DNA from: Nemertoderma westbladi
Taxonomy: Eukaryota > Xenacoelomorpha > Nemertodermatida > Nemertodermatidae
Length of the DNA: 64,000 nucleotides
Direction: 5' to 3'
Assembly: GCA_032718475.1 (NCBI GenBank)
Contig: JAUCBJ010007030.1
Span: forward strand, 1 to 64,000
Below are positions 52,901 through 62,774 of this stretch, piece by piece. How positions within the stretch are numbered: the first letter of the stretch is position 1; every line of letters starts with the position of its first letter. The position numbers were made by a program, and so were the translations under genes. The notes under the pieces are model-generated. The model was not told the DNA's origin and did not search any database. It was given only the letters and a program-made list of their open reading frames with translations.

Positions 52901-55741
52901 GGAGTCTCGGTTGTCATTCGCAGTGGTTCGCACCACGGAGCAGGCGTTGGAAGGGCTTGATATGATCCCAAAAGCCTGGATGGTCATCCAGTACTCTACC
53001 GGTTTCTGGTTGAGGTCTCCTTCAGGCCACCACAGAAATCTCAGGCTGTCTCTATCTCTATCCAGCGCCTTGACTTGTAAGAACATTCCTTCGATATCGG
53101 AGGCGAACGCGATGGAATATTGTCTTAATCTTAAAAGTATTCCCAACAAAGATTGGAGTAAGTTGGGTCCTGGTAACAACTCGGAATTGAGGGATTGGCC
53201 CATATATAGAGCAGAGCCATCGAATACGACTCGTACTTCATGGGGTTTACCGGGTTCGGGAACGTAATGATGTGTTAAATAATACGTTCTCTCAGTCACT
53301 GGTGTTCCTTCCGGTACTCGCTCCGCGTATCCCTTTGTTATAAATTTCTTCAGCTGAGTTTGGTACATTTCTTTCGCTGAAGCATTAGCTGTAAGTCGTC
53401 GATGTAATTGAGCGATTCTTTTCTCTGCCAAAGGTCTGTTATTTATAAATCTAGGTTCTCGTTTTCGAAATGGTAGGCCGATTTCATATCTACCTTGGTC
53501 TTTTAAAAAACGTGTGGTTGTTTCCTGGATTTGCTTGGCTCTTTCTTCTTCTATCGATAGAGCCTTATCATATGAATTGGGCTCTACCAGTTCCTGAGTA
53601 AAGAATCGTACGGCTAGTTCGTCCCGAGTTCTAGCGTTGTAGCGTTCTATCTCATCGTTTAGTTCGTCATTGTAAGCGATGGGTTCCAATGGGCGAATCA
53701 GTTGACATAGGTTCACCTGACTTTTCCAAGTTTGGTTTTCTGTAAGTAGGTCGATTGTGTTCTCTTCATCGAAGAGTTGGTAGATGTCGTCATTATCTGA
53801 GGAGTATGGTGTTCCCTCAGTTAGTTCGTCCACCTCACTGCTCTCCACTTCCCAATCGTGTACTTGGTATGTTTGTTCTTGTGGCATTCTCTCTTCGAGA
53901 GTCCTGCGGGAAGGGCCAGTAAAGTACCAACCTACTCTAGTTCTTACCGCATAGGTTTGCAGTGGCTGTGGTTGAGCAGGCCGTTTCTCCAATGTTTCGA
54001 GCGCCTCATGCGCGTTTTGGCCGATGAGTATTTGCACTCCAGGATAATCTGTCTGGAATCGAGGTATCTTAAGATGTTGGATGCTCTCATCCTCGTCCCA
54101 ATTATAAAGGTCTGCTTGAGTAGTAGCGAAGTTCTTTATAGCCACCATTTTTACCGACCTTATACCTTGTGCTCCTAACTTATCCTGGGGGGTGGACAAC
54201 ACACCTACATAGTAATCTGCCGTTAGGGTAGATTTCCAAACCTGCATAATTCCTGACATATTTAATTTAGTCCGGAACTTGGGTTGTCCAGCAAAGATAT
54301 CTTCGGCTAGTTCTTGATCGATGAATGTTCCTGTGCTGCCGGAGTCAAGGAGGGCGTTCACTATGTAACTTTTGTTAAGACCGTGAACTCTTACCTGCAC
54401 TACAGGAAATTCTCTGATACCTACGTTGGAAGTTGGAGCTTTCCAAGATGGTTGTTTGGCGAAAGTAGTTGGGGGAAACTCATTGTTGGTGTCCTTTTCA
54501 TAAGTAAGTGCTCGATACACTGCGGTATTGATTAGATAACAGGATTCGTTGGCTTCGGAGAATTCATCAGTATAGAATCCTTCCATCTCAGATTCTTGAT
54601 CAGTGTCGTTGACATCACTGAATTGGACATGTAGTTCGGGCTCACTTACCTGACTCAGTTTGTCTCGTTCGAACTCACTGTGTAACAAGATGTGATGTTT
54701 CGCGCCACACTTTGCACACTTTATGTCGGAGTAACAGGTTCGCCGTTGGTGTCCTTTTCTGAGGCAATTATAGCATAACCGCTTATCCCATACGACTGCA
54801 CGTCTGTCTACAAGGGATTTCTTTAGAAATTCAGCACACGCACTCAAACGGTGTGTCCCGTCGCACAGCGCACAGTTAGGTTTTATGTTACTCACTTTAC
54901 CTTGGGTAACCTGATGCACTCTCGTTCTTTGTTCGGGCTTTCTTACGTGCATTCTGTTAGGGGACTGAGGAGGGGTCTTGGCAACCTGTTCTCTCCTATC
55001 GTTGTTTCGAGACTTGTATTTACTTACGTCTTTTGAGGTTTTGTCAACGTAGTAATATCTATCAATGTCTTTCCCGCTGTCCTCTTCTTGAGAAGCTTGG
55101 CTTTCGCCGTCGTCAGTGTAACACACCGGTGTTACTCTTCTCCTAGAAGCGGGTTTCTCACTTACCTTATTTTCCGATGTTTTCTCTCTGGACTGCTTGA
55201 TGAGTTGTAGTTTTACTTCACCATCTAAGAAGGACATGAGATCAGCCATGGTAGGACTTCGTCGTTGTTGTTCATTCATGTACAACACTTTCTTGTCCCA
55301 GCGTGTACATACTCCACCCTTTGGTAAAGTAGAGACTACGGCTCCAATAACCATGGAACTCTGATATTCATGAGACTTACCTAACCAGTCCAATTGTCTA
55401 CAGATCTCTTGAATCTCATCGGAAAACTCTATAATCCCGCTACTAAGGAAGTGTCGGGGGGCTACTAATTTTGCATACAAATACTTAGCTATGTTATCCT
55501 TGTTACCATACCTGATGTTTAATGTATCCCATACTTGTCTTAATCCTTCTGGATGTCCAATAAACTTTAACGCCATTAACTTGGGAGGTCCTTCCAAGCA
55601 CTTGATGAGGAACCTAAGTTTCTCTCCGTTAGATAGTACAGAGTTCTGTATGCTGTCTTTGTAATATTCATTGAAAGGTAACCATTTCATCTCATCTCCA
55701 TTGAATTTGACGATCTCTCCCACTTTGACCGCTTGGCGGGC
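49976..55741 (-). CDS. BEL/Pao pol polyprotein (capsid-like, protease, RT, RNase H, integrase)
   Basis: About 1921 open codons directly after the TAA of the upstream ORF; the first ATG is about codon 18. Counting from GTG at 55723: DUF1759 capsid-like region 1-180; knuckles CALCDGTHRLSAC, CYNCLRKGHQRRTC and CAKCGAKHH about 285-350; aspartic protease LLDSGSTGTFID about 459 (DUF1758); RT with VVFDGSA, ASDIEGMFLQV about 875 and IYMDDNL about 955; RNase H FGDASDMGIG about 1134; integrase zinc region HGKLYHAG...CIPC about 1510-1550; catalytic D in GVDLFGP (1583), D in RSDKGTNF (1647) and E in WGGSWERL (1695); C-terminal DUF5641-like domain to 1915. All catalytic residues are present, as expected of an active copy. 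Confidence 0.96.
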   Translation of the reverse strand, partial: ARQAVKVGEIVKFNGDEMKWLPFNEYYKDSIQNSVLSNGEKLRFLIKCLEGPPKLMALKFIGHPEGLRQVWDTLNIRYGNKDNIAKYLYAKLVAPRHFLSSGIIEFSDEIQEICRQLDWLGKSHEYQSSMVIGAVVSTLPKGGVCTRWDKKVLYMNEQQRRSPTMADLMSFLDGEVKLQLIKQSREKTSENKVSEKPASRRRVTPVCYTDDGESQASQEEDSGKDIDRYYYVDKTSKDVSKYKSRNNDRREQVAKTPPQSPNRMHVRKPEQRTRVHQVTQGKVSNIKPNCALCDGTHRLSACAEFLKKSLVDRRAVVWDKRLCYNCLRKGHQRRTCYSDIKCAKCGAKHHILLHSEFERDKLSQVSEPELHVQFSDVNDTDQESEMEGFYTDEFSEANESCYLINTAVYRALTYEKDTNNEFPPTTFAKQPSWKAPTSNVGIREFPVVQVRVHGLNKSYIVNALLDSGSTGTFIDQELAEDIFAGQPKFRTKLNMSGIMQVWKSTLTADYYVGVLSTPQDKLGAQGIRSVKMVAIKNFATTQADLYNWDEDESIQHLKIPRFQTDYPGVQILIGQNAHEALETLEKRPAQPQPLQTYAVRTRVGWYFTGPSRRTLEERMPQEQTYQVHDWEVESSEVDELTEGTPYSSDNDDIYQLFDEENTIDLLTENQTWKSQVNLCQLIRPLEPIAYNDELNDEIERYNARTRDELAVRFFTQELVEPNSYDKALSIEEERAKQIQETTTRFLKDQGRYEIGLPFRKREPRFINNRPLAEKRIAQLHRRLTANASAKEMYQTQLKKFITKGYAERVPEGTPVTERTYYLTHHYVPEPGKPHEVRVVFDGSALYMGQSLNSELLPGPNLLQSLLGILLRLRQYSIAFASDIEGMFLQVKALDRDRDSLRFLWWPEGDLNQKPVEYWMTIQAFGIISSPSNACSVVRTTANDNRDSFSKEVIDNIKRNIYMDDNLRSLPSVEEAIAVAKGTVECLKRGGFRLTKFTSNSREFLEAIPVEDRGAKDLDLIKDDLPETKTLGLKWDTERDILFFQLKQRDNPVRTKRICLSILSTYFDPLGFISPVILIARSLVQQMWLENHSWDDPLKGELLKKWMKWEDSLPAIENFIISRAYFGHVLPTYSYQLHVFGDASDMGIGIVAYLRVETPDGIKVALVTSKALINNKLKVPRAELKAALYATAIGRNVTEQIDYPLEKTVYWTDALLVLEYLTNEVCQFSVFVTNRVAIILSRTKIDQWRHCPGTINPADIASRGATPQELIDTPDWLGGPDFLSKEEDEWPPHLTTAEIRQAKGAETVKPKTRASKSKLFKPTIDLSVLHTSGNDASDPQSLNTNKSVVEIRDRDWKSGIPDVSQGISPMLQRAMHHYSSWNRLCKAVTYLRRCFHHHYSRTKTTSDTAPLTSAQVHVIKNLPKYKTSDRFLKEKISHQEYEETNKQILRLLQCYEDSDKYFLLLRNPQMRLRDRFSSTMIDGLIRVGGRLTNAPLSFDTKFPILIRNLEVQIKMIVDIHGKLYHAGRERILSKIRTRYYFDKPRRALNQVLRNCIPCRKAFSRPLTQREAELPRERVSFYEPPFTNTGVDLFGPIEVYRARTIVKRWCVIFVCMTCRAIHLDMVNDLSTNSFVLSLRRQIARFGTSNTMRSDKGTNFIGANNEIQAYVKDWNQRQVDDQRRITASSWTFNAADAPWWGGSWERLIRSVKTAFHFIVPCRAYLTDELLRTLMEEIAAYLNERPLMPVSSSPDSLEALTPAHFLLKKPVAMLPRSEIADGDEYCRRTWQLMQLLSRRFADHFEKHYLPTLQLRTKWFAQQENVSAGDMVLIVDPDLPRKRWQTGRIIETHISDDGLVRSVELIVMRRNFKKPGIIFETQQLNRPVGRLCLLERDRELSGNYGRQDTLPTTTSLIPQTSRDSLT

Positions 55742-58072
55742 TTATGTTCTAGCCATCTGACGCGTAAAGCTTTCTTGGGCCATCGTGTTATTTAATATCG
55801 AATTATCGGTATATAAATTTCTCGGATCATTATCAGGTCTATAGGGAATATCATTAATAACAGGTCTATAATCACCCTTAATAGGGTTTGCTATAGGAGT
55901 TTCTACTTCACTAGCAGTATAGATGCGTGTAGGCTCCACACCTTGCGCATGTAATACTTCAGACCTAACAGGTTGACACAATGTTACAGGGGGTATTGGT
56001 ATGCCCTTTTGTATATTGACTAACTTGTCGCGTTCCAGTGCGATACTTTGCTGCACTTCTTGCAACTCTGCTCTACCTTCCCTTACTGTTCCCTTAAGCT
56101 GGTGGACAGTCTCCTGCATCTGTCCGAGCAGGAGATTCATCCCCCGCCGTCCCTCCTCTACCCACTCGACCGCCGAAGCGGGAGTCGCCAACATTGTAAC
56201 GGGCTGACGTGGGACGACGGGAGACAAATCTTTGATTTCTCTCTCAGCTTCCAGGACAGGAATATTCTCATGGACTGTTCTACCGGGTACAGGCAGTGTA
56301 GTACTGTGTAAAGGGAACTTAGAATTAAGCTCTGGAAGTACAGGGGTCTCTAGCACAGGTGTGACTTTGGGAACGACAGGCCTAATTATTTCAGGCTCAT
56401 CAACTATTGTAGGGAGTCTTTTGACCTGAATAGTTTGGTATGTGGGTTCCGTACTACCTAAGTCTGCGCTAGCTAGCTGTCTTCTAACAGCTGGGGGCAA
56501 ATCAGGCAATTTGTGACCCTGAGCTGTTTTTCTACGCCTGCTTAGACGAGATCTATTTCCTCCGCCTTCAGGATCGGTGGTTTCGCTTTCCTCCGATGAT
56601 GTGTATCCCTGGCGTTTGGGAGTAGATCGTCTCATCATCTGCATTTGACTAGCAGTTAACTGTTTATTTATGTTGTCTTGCGTCTCTTGCAGATTTTCCA
56701 ACTCCAGTTGGGTAGTCTGCTCAGACGCTCTCCGTTCTGCTTCTGCCACTGCCCTTTCCGCCTTTGCTTCTGCCGCCGCTGCCTTTCTTTTTGCTTCTGC
56801 TTCTGCCGCTGCTGCCCTTGCTGCTATTCTTTCTGCTCCTACTTCTGCCGCCGCTGCTTTTCTTTCTGCTTCTGCTTCTGCCGTAGCCGCCGCCTTTTGT
56901 TCCTCTATCCATCTTTTCTTTACTTTTTCTTCTTGGACTCTAGCGAGGCGGAGTTTTTCATCAAATTCTGCTTGGTTAGCAGCTAACATTTCAGCATCGA
57001 TTGAGTCTAACACACGCTGGGTTCCTTCACTATTGGGGGAAAGTCCAGACAGCCGTCTCCTCAACTCTTCGTCTCCTAGGAATCGCTGATAGTCGGACAG
57101 ATAAATGTCTATGGCGTCTCTCGTTCGTGGTTTCTCTGAGGTCTCTTCGCCTTCCACTTGAGAAAGGGTGGCATCGGTTGGTTCTTCATAAGTTAGTCTC
57201 TCAGACAGCTGGGATTTCCACTGGTCCGTTTCTTGTACTTTGCGACCTACCCGCTGGAACCAAGTTTTGACAGCAACCTGCAGCGACGTGTCCTGTCTTC
57301 TTTTGGAAGTTTCCTCAAAAGCTGATAAGATTAGTCGAATGCGTAGGGTTCTTTCGCGTACTTGATATAGCAGTTCTTCCTGCTCTTGAGGTCCTTGGGG
57401 TTGTCGAAACAGTTGTTCTTCTAATCGCTCTAAGGAGCCGAAGAATCCCTGCACATATCCTGCTGCCGACCTCTTCCAAACAGCTGGATCCATCGTATCT
57501 TTAGCCACTCCCATCCTGTGTATATCTTCCCAAGTAGCCTCGGACAGATCTAATGGGAGTCCGGGTCCGGGAAAGTTCCATTGTGACTCGACAATAGACA
57601 TCAATTCTTCCCTGGCGTATCCCGCATAATTATCTTGGGTCGCTCGCTTATTTCTCGCCCAATCTGCTTGATGTTCCTCCACCGCAATCAATATAGTTGT
57701 TAGCACTGCGGCAGGAAGGGTGAGAAGGGGGTCCGAGTAGGCTTTAGCCGTCATCTGCACTCCGCGTTCGGGGGTCAGCTCTACAGTATCCGAACTACTG
57801 GAGCTATCGGATCGCTGGGAACAAGTTTCTTGACTAGGATGTTGCTGCTGTTGGACAGCTGCTTCCTGGTTCCGTTTGACTTGGGCCCGAGTGCCGATGA
57901 TAGACCTACGGTGTTGGATTAGCTTAGGGTCTGATACTACTACTGGAGGGATGACCTTTCTTTCAGTAGGAGGTGAGCTGAACTCCTTTCTTAATCGCTC
58001 AACACTCCTATCTGTGTCACAGATGGTTGTATCGATTAGGCTGTCTGACAGGTTTTGCTGAGTGTCAGACAT
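55742..58072 (-). CDS. BEL/Pao first ORF, coiled-coil Gag-like protein, 776 aa
   Basis: Starts MSDTQQNLSDSLIDTTICDT and ends MAQESFTRQMART-stop. 1-120 is polar, with Gln and Ser runs; 120-330 appears mixed helical. About 385-500 is a long Ala/Glu/Arg/Lys heptad-rich coiled coil (AEAEAERKAAAAEV and similar). 500-560 is basic with Ser-rich patches, followed by a Pro/Val-rich stretch and a second helical segment near 640-690. No zinc knuckle; those are in the next ORF. The stop TAA (55742-55744) is followed in the same frame by pol without any other stop, so readthrough would make one polyprotein. It probably assembles the particle together with the capsid-like part of pol. No close family beyond BEL/Pao Gag position. 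Confidence 0.85.
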   Translation of the reverse strand: MSDTQQNLSDSLIDTTICDTDRSVERLRKEFSSPPTERKVIPPVVVSDPKLIQHRRSIIGTRAQVKRNQEAAVQQQQHPSQETCSQRSDSSSSSDTVELTPERGVQMTAKAYSDPLLTLPAAVLTTILIAVEEHQADWARNKRATQDNYAGYAREELMSIVESQWNFPGPGLPLDLSEATWEDIHRMGVAKDTMDPAVWKRSAAGYVQGFFGSLERLEEQLFRQPQGPQEQEELLYQVRERTLRIRLILSAFEETSKRRQDTSLQVAVKTWFQRVGRKVQETDQWKSQLSERLTYEEPTDATLSQVEGEETSEKPRTRDAIDIYLSDYQRFLGDEELRRRLSGLSPNSEGTQRVLDSIDAEMLAANQAEFDEKLRLARVQEEKVKKRWIEEQKAAATAEAEAERKAAAAEVGAERIAARAAAAEAEAKRKAAAAEAKAERAVAEAERRASEQTTQLELENLQETQDNINKQLTASQMQMMRRSTPKRQGYTSSEESETTDPEGGGNRSRLSRRRKTAQGHKLPDLPPAVRRQLASADLGSTEPTYQTIQVKRLPTIVDEPEIIRPVVPKVTPVLETPVLPELNSKFPLHSTTLPVPGRTVHENIPVLEAEREIKDLSPVVPRQPVTMLATPASAVEWVEEGRRGMNLLLGQMQETVHQLKGTVREGRAELQEVQQSIALERDKLVNIQKGIPIPPVTLCQPVRSEVLHAQGVEPTRIYTASEVETPIANPIKGDYRPVINDIPYRPDNDPRNLYTDNSILNNTMAQESFTRQMART

Positions 58073-60285
58073 GTTTCGCTATACAGTTGAATGCTTACTG
58101 CTATAGTTACAGTTAAAGCAAGTCTAGTAATTCAGTATGACCGTTGGCCTAGTACCGGTAATTTATTGCAGTAGATTAGAATACCGGTATGCACTTATAA
58201 TGTATATAAGTATTGTAAACTAGTTTTGTCACAGAGTACCGGTATATAAATTTAGCACAAATATATATAAATATATAATAGGCCTATCGTGAATACCGGT
58301 ATACAGCTTACACTTATATTATATATAAGTATAATTATGAACTAGAATTAATTACAGAATACCGGTATGATTTCAGCTCAAATTTATAGAAATAAATATA
58401 ATAAGCCTATGGTAAATACCGGTATGTCAATTATTTTAGAATAATTGATTTTCTGAATATTTTAGGGTTACTTGGTTACTTTAACTTACTTTATTACCGT
58501 TATTTAAGCAGTAGTCCAACTGATATTGAGACCTAGTTGTTGTATGGCAGGCCTACTATTTATAAATCGTTTGAGTTGATTTATAATAGATATATACCCG
58601 TTTAAAATGGGTTTTGTCAATATTTGAAATAAATGTTATTATTTCTGGGGGGTCACTACACAGAAGCTGTGCGCTCTCAGTGAAGTGTTATTTATTTGAC
58701 ACTAAAACTGATAATTCTAATTTACCTAAGTTACTTAATACTACAAATTACTTACGATAAGGGTGAGATTCATTCTCTAATTGAACACAACAAAAAATAT
58801 TACGTACGAATTTTTAGGGTAATTTTACAGGAAGTCTACAAACCGGTCTAACAAAGGGTTAGAATTCGGTTTATTACAACGGACAGGGTACTACGGTATT
58901 TGAAAATAATAAGTAGTAGTAAATATATTGCACTGTCCAGATAGGAAAATACCACCGCCTGACGACCTATAACCGTATCGCTATAGGTACTACGTTATGT
59001 ATCACGGAGTGTTCCTACCTAGAAGTTAATTACCGCAGACTACCAGATCCAGCGTGCCTATTAACCACTTTACAACACAAATATACTGCCCACACACTAA
59101 TTACTTTCGGAAAGCACTGTACACTAAACCCTAAATTAGGTACAAGTACTAGTACAACAAATAATCAGTAGTTAAATATACTTGAACAGTTAAAAGAACC
59201 ACGGCATCTGCTGGAGTGACCAGAGCACAAAGTCACCAGTCTTTTCCTACGCCAAGCAGCCCGTGTAGTACTGGGGTTAATTTAACTATAACGGTATGTA
59301 TAACAAACACAATTACTGTAGGAATAAACTTGGGGACATGAATGTTGCGAATAATCGCATAAACTCTGAATAATAAATATTACGCTACCCGTACAGAATA
59401 CTCAAACAAAATACAGACCAAACGCTGGCAGACTACCACCAAGCCTAAATAAACTACTATATGTGCAGATTCCAAAACGGTTAGTTAGTATGCGTTCTAA
59501 CACGGTAGTACGACTTATTCTTTAAGAGGGGATTGACCTTACAGCTATGGCTGCCCCAACTTACTAACTGGCACTTTATCAGACAAACTCTACACACGCA
59601 GCAATCTCTTCAGACCTAATAATAGCTAGACAACAATCCAGCCTACAAAATATCTGAGTAATAACTATTACGGTACCTGAACAGACCACACAAACAAACA
59701 CAGGCCAAAACGCTGGCAGAATACTGTCAAGCCTAAATAAACTACAGTATGTGCAGATTCCAAAATTGTTAGTTAGTATGCGTTCTAACACGGTAGTACG
59801 ACTTATTCTTTAAGAGGGGATTGACCTTACAGCTATGGCTGCCCCAACTTACTAACTGGCACTCTATCGGACAAACTCTACACACGCCGTAATCTCTCCA
59901 AACCCAACAACAATCCGACAACAGTCTGGCCTACAATTATCTGAACAATCTGAGCAGACTTACACGTCTTCAGCTCAATATTAACTTACATGTAAATAAA
60001 ACTGACAGAAATAAGTAAGCTCCAAAAGAAACAAGGGGTGTACAGTCCCTAATCTCTTAAACAGCCTACCGGTATGCAATAATCAAAATCGAATAATACT
60101 AATGTACTTATACTGGAAGTACTGGTTAGGACAGTTGGGCCTACGGACCTACAGAAGTACCGGTTCTGGCAGTTGGACCTACGGACCTACCGCAGTACCG
60201 GTTCTGGCAGTTGGGCCTACTGACCTACAGAAGTACCGGTTCTTTCAACTTTATTGCTTACTGCAATAAAGTCAATAACTGTTAT
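58073..60285 (-). other. BEL/Pao 5' leader, 2.2 kb, repeat-rich
   Basis: Untranslated leader between the 5' LTR and the first ORF. It holds three sets of direct repeats: an about 118-bp unit twice with ACCGGTAT motifs (58180-58435), an about 307-bp unit nearly twice (59395-59900, sharing TTAGTTAGTATGCGTTCTAAC and CTTTAAGAGGGGATTGACC), and an about 38-bp unit three times (60125-60245, GTACCGGTTCTGGCAGTTGG). No ORF of note. Such leaders can carry packaging signals; that is inference. Confidence 0.8.
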
Positions 60286-60290
60286 TGTAC
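60271..60290 (-). promoter_or_regulatory. Primer-binding position: palindrome, no clear tRNA site
   Basis: Directly inside the 5' LTR the minus strand reads ATAACAGTTATTGAC. There is no TGG matching a tRNA CCA end. Instead CAATAACTGTTATTG is a perfect odd palindrome that overlaps the LTR edge. Confidence 0.4.
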
Positions 60291-61564
60291 GCGCTTTTGA
60301 AGACCTTTAGCAGTTTAACCTGCTAAAATTTATATGTCTTTTGGTTTATAAATAGACTTTAGAAGATGACGAATATTTAATACCAATAAACACAACATTA
60401 GCAGAAGCCAGCCTAGTGCGCGTCCATTCACCCGCTGGATATTCCCGGGAGACTGGATTCTGAGGGCTTAGATTATTATTGCAGTGTAAGCTTACTGTAC
60501 TGTATTATTCGATTGATCGTTAATAATTAATTTCTGACTAATATTATTCACTTTCGGGAAATATTAACAGTTCCTTTAGGACGTGGCGCTCTATCTAGGT
60601 AAACAGAGATATGACTTATACTAATCACAACGGTAAGTCGGTAAGGCTTATGATTCACGTATGAGGCGCATTCTTTAGGAAATGCTTAGTTATCAATCAC
60701 TATCAGGCACACTACCGGTAACACACAATACTGCTCACTAATTTGCCGACCGTCAATGAATTTTATCATATAAAAAGCGAACAGCAATTGACTCATGTAG
60801 GGCTTACCAAATAGCATTAAATTCACTACAAACCACAACAATATAAGTCGCAATCGCTATATATAACCCGCCTCTCTAACCTGTAGTGTATCAAGAAAAT
60901 TGGGAAATTTGGGTTCTTTATATATGTTCTCCAAATAATATTCAACCAAAACACAACAGTAAATAGCAGTATAATAATGTATGTTGAACCGATAATGCAA
61001 GAATAGAAACAAGTTGATATAAATTGATATATGATGTGAACTGATATGGACCGATAACAGTTATACGCTTTATAATTTAAGCCTACTAATGTTTCTTCTA
61101 AAGTATGAAAACGAGTTGACTCTAGAGCCGTTGTTCCTGGCCTAGATAGCAATAACACAAAGTATCAAGTAAAAAACAGTAAGACTGAACACTCTCAGTA
61201 TGATCGGCCGAAAAGCTACACGTCGACAGAAAAAATCGCTCTGATTGGCTCAAGCCAAACAAAGAACCATGCGTCCAATGGCTGTTTCCATGTCAGCGAC
61301 CAGCTGTTAGATGTCGTAATATGAATCATCACGGCTAAGCTGTGAAAGGTATTTGGTGCATTGCAGGTTTTTGCCTTACCATGTCCGCCAAAACACGTAT
61401 ATAGCAGAATGACTTTTATGTCCGTTAAAACACCTATAACGGTACCTTGCGGGCGAGGGGAATATATATACAGTTAGAGAACCTTTTTAGAGTATTCCAG
61501 CGCCTGGGGGGAAACTGGATTGCGAAGCAAAAGGGGCCAGTTATATCCCACAGAAGCTTTTACA
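60286..61564 (-). repeat. 5' LTR
   Basis: Same 1279-bp sequence as 43947-45225 at a constant offset of 16339 bp, with four differences found. Promoter and polyadenylation signals must lie inside, but only the TATATATA near its minus-strand start is suggestive. Confidence 0.95.
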
Positions 61565-61569
61565 CGATG

Positions 61570-61727
61570 ATTACAGAAAATTAAGACCCATTAAATTGAC
61601 TAGTATGAAATTATTTGGTCTGTAACACTGCTGATCCGATTCGAGAAGATTGAGTTAGCGGCTATGAAGATCCTCTACCAGGCGTACGTCAGCACCTTCT
61701 GTGACCCAATCTGCGCTATGGAATTAT
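61570..61727. other. Right flank of the BEL/Pao insertion
   Basis: Unrecognised sequence. It contains the left 11-bp duplication (TATGGAATTAT, 61717-61727) of the small LINE insertion that follows. Confidence 0.5.
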
Positions 61728-61850
61728 GTCATGTCGCAATGTCATGGGCGATAGGGAGTTGTGGCGGTGCAATTTTGTCGATAAGCCGGCACAGCATTCT
61801 TAAAAATGCAGCTGCAATGCAGCATGCCGATCCTAGTAGTAGTACTGTAG
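61728..61850 (+). mobile_element. Strongly 5'-truncated RTE-like LINE, 3' end only
   Basis: About 120 bp matching the 3' end of the LINE at 21427-25112 (GGGAGTTGTGGCGGTGCAAT ... CAGCATGCCGATCC) with tail CTAGTAGTAGTACTGTAG. Flanked by TATGGAATTAT at 61717-61727 and 61851-61861. Confidence 0.85.
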
Positions 61851-61861
61851 TATGGAATTAT

Positions 61862-62774
61862 TGTCTACTAAAGCTACATTCTATAGCTATAAAATTATTT
61901 ATATACTAAAGCTCTACGCACTTTCCTATGCATCCAGTTGTGGATATATGTAGGTTATCTTTATCCTGTATAATATTGAGGTAATTATACATAATTCATT
62001 TGTTATAAATTCCGACCTTTAGTTGTTATTAAGAGGCATAAATTACCATTTTAATTATTACACAGTCAAATAGACAATTTTAAATTTTGCGCGGGAAGGT
62101 TTAAAAACTTTAAATGCATTTTACTGGTCTTTATTATTTCTCGATTTTGGGATTTTCTAAATTTTTTAAAATGCTACTCCTCCGCCATTTCTCAATGGAC
62201 TTTGATTCTGTTTCTTTTGCTCTGCTCATAAACTCAATAAGAATATAATTCTTTGACAGAATTTCGAAACTAGAATTTGTTCTCATTTTATAACCAAATA
62301 AGTATGAAAAAAGATTTTCTAAATTTTGAATTAAGAAAAGTGCCCTAACAATTTAATTTTTGTGAAATTTGAAAATGTAAAAATGACATAAATGATTTTA
62401 TAAATAAGTTAGTTAGCTTATATTTATGTTGGCGGTTGGAGCCATGTTATAATAATATAGCTTGGCCCTACTGGTTATTAATAGCTATACCCCGCCTACC
62501 GGTAGGTAATGCAGTAGGCCTATCTGGCTGTTAGGCAAATTTCCACCTATTGTTTACGTGGTAACCAATGACGCCGTAACTTTACAGCTTGCCGTCATTG
62601 GTTATTACATAAACAAGGGACATTACAACACCCAATACAATACTAAATGTACAGGCCAATACAATGCTGTAATGTCCTCAAAAGTTGTAAAGTGCTAAAT
62701 AACAACTCGCTGTTAATACTAACGGCGTTGTGTAATGTTACAATTTTGGAATAAAAAATATTACATATATTAAG
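61862..62774. other. AT-rich intergenic with two hairpins
   Basis: No gene. A hairpin at 62552-62614 has 24-bp arms with a few mismatches (GTTTACGTGGTAACCAATGA and partner). A second, at 62618-62677, has 12-bp arms (GGACATTACAAC / GCTGTAATGTCC). Both look like MITE remnants. Confidence 0.6.

Larger units (their letters stand above)
43942..61569 (-). mobile_element. Complete BEL/Pao LTR retrotransposon, 17.6 kb
   Basis: Two direct 1279-bp LTRs (43947-45225 and 60286-61564) bound the element. A 5-bp duplication CGATG lies at 43942-43946 and 61565-61569. It is read on the minus strand: 5' LTR, 2.2-kb leader, coiled-coil ORF, pol polyprotein, 125-codon ORF, zinc-knuckle ORF, basic ORF, 3' LTR. 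Four LTR differences were found (44219/60558, 44434/60773, 44766/61105, 45185/61524), about 0.3 percent, so it inserted recently. The gag-like and pol ORFs are intact apart from the TAA between them. At 17.6 kb it is much larger than the 6-9 kb usual for the superfamily. The excess is long LTRs, a long leader and a 4.7-kb segment after pol with three ORFs. Confidence 0.94.

Noticed and set aside
43947-61564. The two near-identical 1.28-kb segments as a segmental duplication or a dispersed MITE
   Set aside because: They flank a gag-pol gene in direct orientation, have TGT...ACA ends and share a 5-bp target duplication, so they are LTRs.
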